A stretch of 8,204 nucleotides of DNA from an uncultured Prevotella sp. GTDB lineage: Bacteria > Bacteroidota > Bacteroidia > Bacteroidales > Bacteroidaceae. A program made the position numbers and the translations under genes. This document shows positions 5,667 through 8,204 of this stretch, in pieces. The notes beneath the pieces are model-generated. The model searched no databases and had not been told where the DNA came from. It saw nothing but the letters and a program-made list of their open reading frames with translations. Each line of letters begins with the position of its first letter. The stretch's first letter is position 1. The stretch is from positions 1 through 8,204 of the forward strand of contig CAMYZK010000103.1 of the NCBI GenBank assembly GCA_947303825.1, in the 5' to 3' direction.

Positions 5667-7193
5667 TTACACTCGCATTGCCTTTTTCTTCTCCAGCTTT
5701 TTCTGCTTCTTCTCTGCAGCAATAGCCAACAGACGTTCCTCATGTTCTATCCACTCTTTTTCAAAGAGGGGTAGAACAAAGACTATACTCAATCCTCCAT
5801 AGAAGACAAGACAGTTGGGGTACTGCATCAATACCTGGTTGGCGTAGCCGCCAAGGTGTATTGAAACAAAGGCACAGGTAAGTCCAGCACCAATGCCTCG
5901 CAGGGACGGGCTATGAATGCGTGTTAACACCACGGCACTGGCACCGATAACCATCATCACAGTGGTAAAGACGAAAATAGCCAATCCTACAGGTCCTGTA
6001 TGAACCCAAATGTAGACATACTCGGAGTCGGGAGGTATATTTGACAGTTTAAAATATTTGTTGTTTGGGGGAACGTCGCCATAGTTCACTCCTATGCCAA
6101 TGCCGAAAGGAGCATCGGCAAGATATTTCTTTATGACAACCTTGTTGTCGGAACGGGCACCTGCAGAGGCATCGTTAGGATCGAAGGCGGAGCGCATACG
6201 GCGTATCATAGCATTGCCTTGGCCAATGGTGGTAAAGGCCAACAGAAAGAAAATGATAACGCCTGCCGTACCAATAATGGCAGTCAACTTGAACGACTTT
6301 GACAATACGGTGTAGACGGCAAGGCCAGCAAGGAAACAGAATATGGAGGTACATGTGCCGGTAGGGAAGGTGGCCCATAGACAGCCAAGGCCTACCAGGA
6401 GGAAGAAATATTTATACTTCTTTACTTTTGCCGTTATTCCAAAGATGATAAACGCTACACTGGTGGCAGCGAGGCCAATACCTGCATTGGCTGCATCACT
6501 GAAGATGGAGAAATAGCGAATGGTAGTTCCTGCGTTGATGATGTGTGTGGAACGGCCACGAGTCTGAAGCCACCGGTTTTCTTCAACAGTGAGGCCGAAT
6601 TTCTGCTGCTTCCATATCCAAAATACAGCAAAGAGAGCCAGCCCTCCCCAGATGAACAGGTATTTCATCAGGTTCTTGGGGGTATTGATATATATGGCAA
6701 ATACGAGGAATGCCAACAGCAGCTGGAAGGCCATCATGCGGGCACCGCCATACCAGAAACCTAGGTTTAGACTCAGGTCGCAGGTGTTGTTTAGCAGTTC
6801 AAGCGTACAGAATGAGCACCAAATTATGAGGGCAGCAAACATGGTGTTGTATACACCATCAAACTTGGAATCCTTTACGTCAATTACCACCAATGCTAGC
6901 AACATTATCTCAAATGCCTCATTCCATAACGACATGGGAACGCTCGATGGCAAAGGAGAATCCTTCATCTGCAGCAGGAAATTGACAAATACCAGCGCCC
7001 AGAACAGGAACATCCTGTAGCGGAATGACAATATTGTGACACCGACAAAGACCGGTATCATACAAACTATCGCAAAGGCGGGGAAGCCAGAGCTATATAG
7101 TTGGTATAGAGCAAATGCAAAGAGGAGAAGGAGAATGATTATTCTCCCTCCTCCCATTTCGCTGACGGATGTTCTGAATGATGTACTAGCCAT
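5667..7193 (-). CDS. O-antigen polymerase/ligase-like membrane protein (Wzy/WaaL type)
   Basis: This 508-residue protein has about 10-12 hydrophobic helices and a large hydrophilic loop at about 325-395, the topology of Wzy polymerases and O-antigen ligases (Wzy_C-like). The loop contains RRMRSAFDPNDASAGARSDN (331-350) and then PPDSEYVYIWVHTGPVGL (387-404), where the family has a conserved Asp/His-containing stretch followed by a glycine-rich helix start. The likely role is polymerising undecaprenyl-linked repeat units, or ligating the glycan, at the periplasmic face. It sits between the chain-length protein and a glycosyltransferase, as expected for a polymerase. The C-terminus (478-508) is a charged, lysine-rich, probably helical cytoplasmic tail. 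The ATG at 7193 lies seven bases after the stop of the upstream gene, which suggests one transcript. Polymerase versus ligase cannot be decided here. Confidence 0.88.
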   Translation of the reverse strand: MASTSFRTSVSEMGGGRIIILLLLFAFALYQLYSSGFPAFAIVCMIPVFVGVTILSFRYRMFLFWALVFVNFLLQMKDSPLPSSVPMSLWNEAFEIMLLALVVIDVKDSKFDGVYNTMFAALIIWCSFCTLELLNNTCDLSLNLGFWYGGARMMAFQLLLAFLVFAIYINTPKNLMKYLFIWGGLALFAVFWIWKQQKFGLTVEENRWLQTRGRSTHIINAGTTIRYFSIFSDAANAGIGLAATSVAFIIFGITAKVKKYKYFFLLVGLGCLWATFPTGTCTSIFCFLAGLAVYTVLSKSFKLTAIIGTAGVIIFFLLAFTTIGQGNAMIRRMRSAFDPNDASAGARSDNKVVIKKYLADAPFGIGIGVNYGDVPPNNKYFKLSNIPPDSEYVYIWVHTGPVGLAIFVFTTVMMVIGASAVVLTRIHSPSLRGIGAGLTCAFVSIHLGGYANQVLMQYPNCLVFYGGLSIVFVLPLFEKEWIEHEERLLAIAAEKKQKKLEKKKAMRV

Positions 7194-7200
7194 CTATCGA

Positions 7201-8204
7201 TTATTTGGCTCGGTTGTTCTCAACAGCTGTGATACCCATCTGTGAGATGCGATAGACAAAGTTGTTGAAACGTGTGTATGGGGGCAGTTGCCCAACAAAT
7301 TCCTCTACGGCATAACGCTGGGCCTCTGTCAAACACATGAACAGGCTATCCTTGTTTTCCAGGCGTGACTCAAGCTCTTTCAGTGCTTTCTGGTCAACGT
7401 CTTTCCATGTGCGGTTGGCTCGTGTTACCATCAGGTTTACGGTGCCCATGTTGAGAAGGGCCGAAGAGATGGTGTTGTCGTCAAGGTTAGGATATTCGAT
7501 GATAGCTATTTCGTCGGGCATGATGTCGGGACAGATGTCCTTAATGTCCTTTGCCAGGATATAGCGACTGTCGTCGGCAAGGAAGTCCTCATCGTATGTC
7601 AGGCGGCGCACCTGCAGTCCTATACTCAGCCAGTAGTTCTCCAGCTCTTCGGCCAGATGGCTCTTGCCGTTGCCCGAATCGGTAGACAAGAGGTTGAGCA
7701 CATTCTGCTGTCCCTGTTTGAAGTGTGGCAGAAGAGCCTTGCTGAGCTGGCGTAGAGCCATGTCGCTGATGGTCTTGTTGAACCTGCGGTAGCGCATGGT
7801 GCTCTCGCGCGGGTAGCAGCCCATAACAGGTACCTTAGTGATACGCTCTGAGCGCATACGATCACGTAATGTCCGGTCGAGCAGTTCCACAATGAGGAAC
7901 CACAAGGCGGTCAGCATAAAGGTCAGCAGGAAGGCTCCTAACAAAATCATCATACGATTTGTTGGCTGTTGCTGTTGACATTTGTAGGTTGCGCTGGCGG
8001 AGACGGGCAGAATTGAGTGCTTTAAGCATTTCCATATAGTTCCCTTCAATACAGCCTATATGACGCGCTTTGCGATCCAATGTTGCACCGATGGGGGCAA
8101 AGAAGAGATATTGACGATCTAAATTCTGTTTCATAATGTCAGTAGCTGTCATTTCGGCCTTGGTTTTTTCCAACAAAAGCAATTGATCTAACCACCGGCT
8201 CAAC
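7201..8204 (-). pseudogene. Wzz/Wzc-like polysaccharide copolymerase, partial at the window edge and frame-disrupted
   Basis: The gene enters from the right edge. In one frame (8203 to about 7967) it encodes the coiled-coil periplasmic part typical of GumC/Wzz-like chain-length proteins, ending RLRQRNLQMSTAT. The homologous sequence then resumes in another frame, QQPTNRMMILLGAFLL, with the second membrane helix (about 7887-7953). A cytoplasmic Wzc/BY-kinase-like domain follows, with P-loop-like STDSGNGKS (about 7660-7686) and IIEYPNL as a possible Walker-B-like strand. The switch falls in a CAACAG-rich stretch (7960-7977). The proline-rich segment that normally precedes the second helix is missing, so a small deletion is likelier than a single-base error. 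Without correction the first frame ends at 7862. ATG at 7953 or 7950 could restart a stand-alone helix plus kinase-like domain. There is no C-terminal tyrosine cluster. The stop is seven bases before the polymerase gene. Confidence 0.65.

Noticed and set aside
6589..7020. A 143-codon plus-strand open frame opposite the polymerase gene
   Set aside because: It lies within the continuous membrane protein on the minus strand, and its translation has no recognisable domain.
7960..7977. Programmed ribosomal frameshift in the Wzz/Wzc-like gene
   Set aside because: No X XXY YYZ type slippery heptamer is present, and the expected proline-rich segment is missing, which points to a deletion.
1..8204. 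tRNA, rRNA, CRISPR array, transposase or integrase gene
   Set aside because: None seen on either strand: no spaced near-identical repeat array, no cloverleaf-like sequence noted and no transposase or recombinase motifs in the open frames.

Overview
The window looks like part of an exopolysaccharide/capsule locus from a Bacteroidales bacterium, most likely Prevotella or a close relative. The signs are a Bacteroidetes-type -33 TTTG / -7 TAnnTTTG promoter, the gene families present (Wzz/Wzc-like copolymerase, O-antigen polymerase/ligase-like protein, paired membrane GT2 enzymes, AAA-ATPase_like + PD-(D/E)XK proteins) and the absence of clear Shine-Dalgarno sequences. The genus is an inference. 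All supported genes lie on the minus strand, so transcription runs right to left.

Right part, 8204 to 4684: the window enters inside a Wzz/Wzc-like polysaccharide copolymerase whose frame is broken just before its second membrane helix. Next come a 508-residue multi-spanning polymerase/ligase-like protein and, 11 bases further on, a soluble GT2 glycosyltransferase. This last gene has no in-frame ATG start, and its 5' end lies in an eight-unit, 7-bp-period repeat array.

Middle, 4683 to 2191: a short intergenic gap carries a well-formed Bacteroidetes promoter, with an inverted repeat around it. The promoter drives two membrane-anchored GT2 paralogues whose stop and start codons abut (TAGATG). 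One paralogue has the canonical DADN motif, the other DAGN. With the upstream genes they form a plausible polysaccharide assembly set: glycosyltransferases build a lipid-linked glycan, the Wzy-like protein polymerises or ligates it, and the Wzz/Wzc-like protein sets chain length.

Left part, 2189 to 1: this block is unrelated to polysaccharide synthesis. It holds a decayed AAA-ATPase/nuclease pseudogene with two internal deletions and a frameshift, then an intact 521-residue AAA-ATPase_like + PD-(D/E)XK gene. The block is flanked by an exact direct repeat of at least 55 bp, which is the last 17 codons plus stop of the neighbouring glycosyltransferase. This suggests insertion or duplication at the 3' end of that gene, although an assembly-graph effect at the window edge cannot be excluded. 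No RNA gene, CRISPR array or recognisable transposase was seen.
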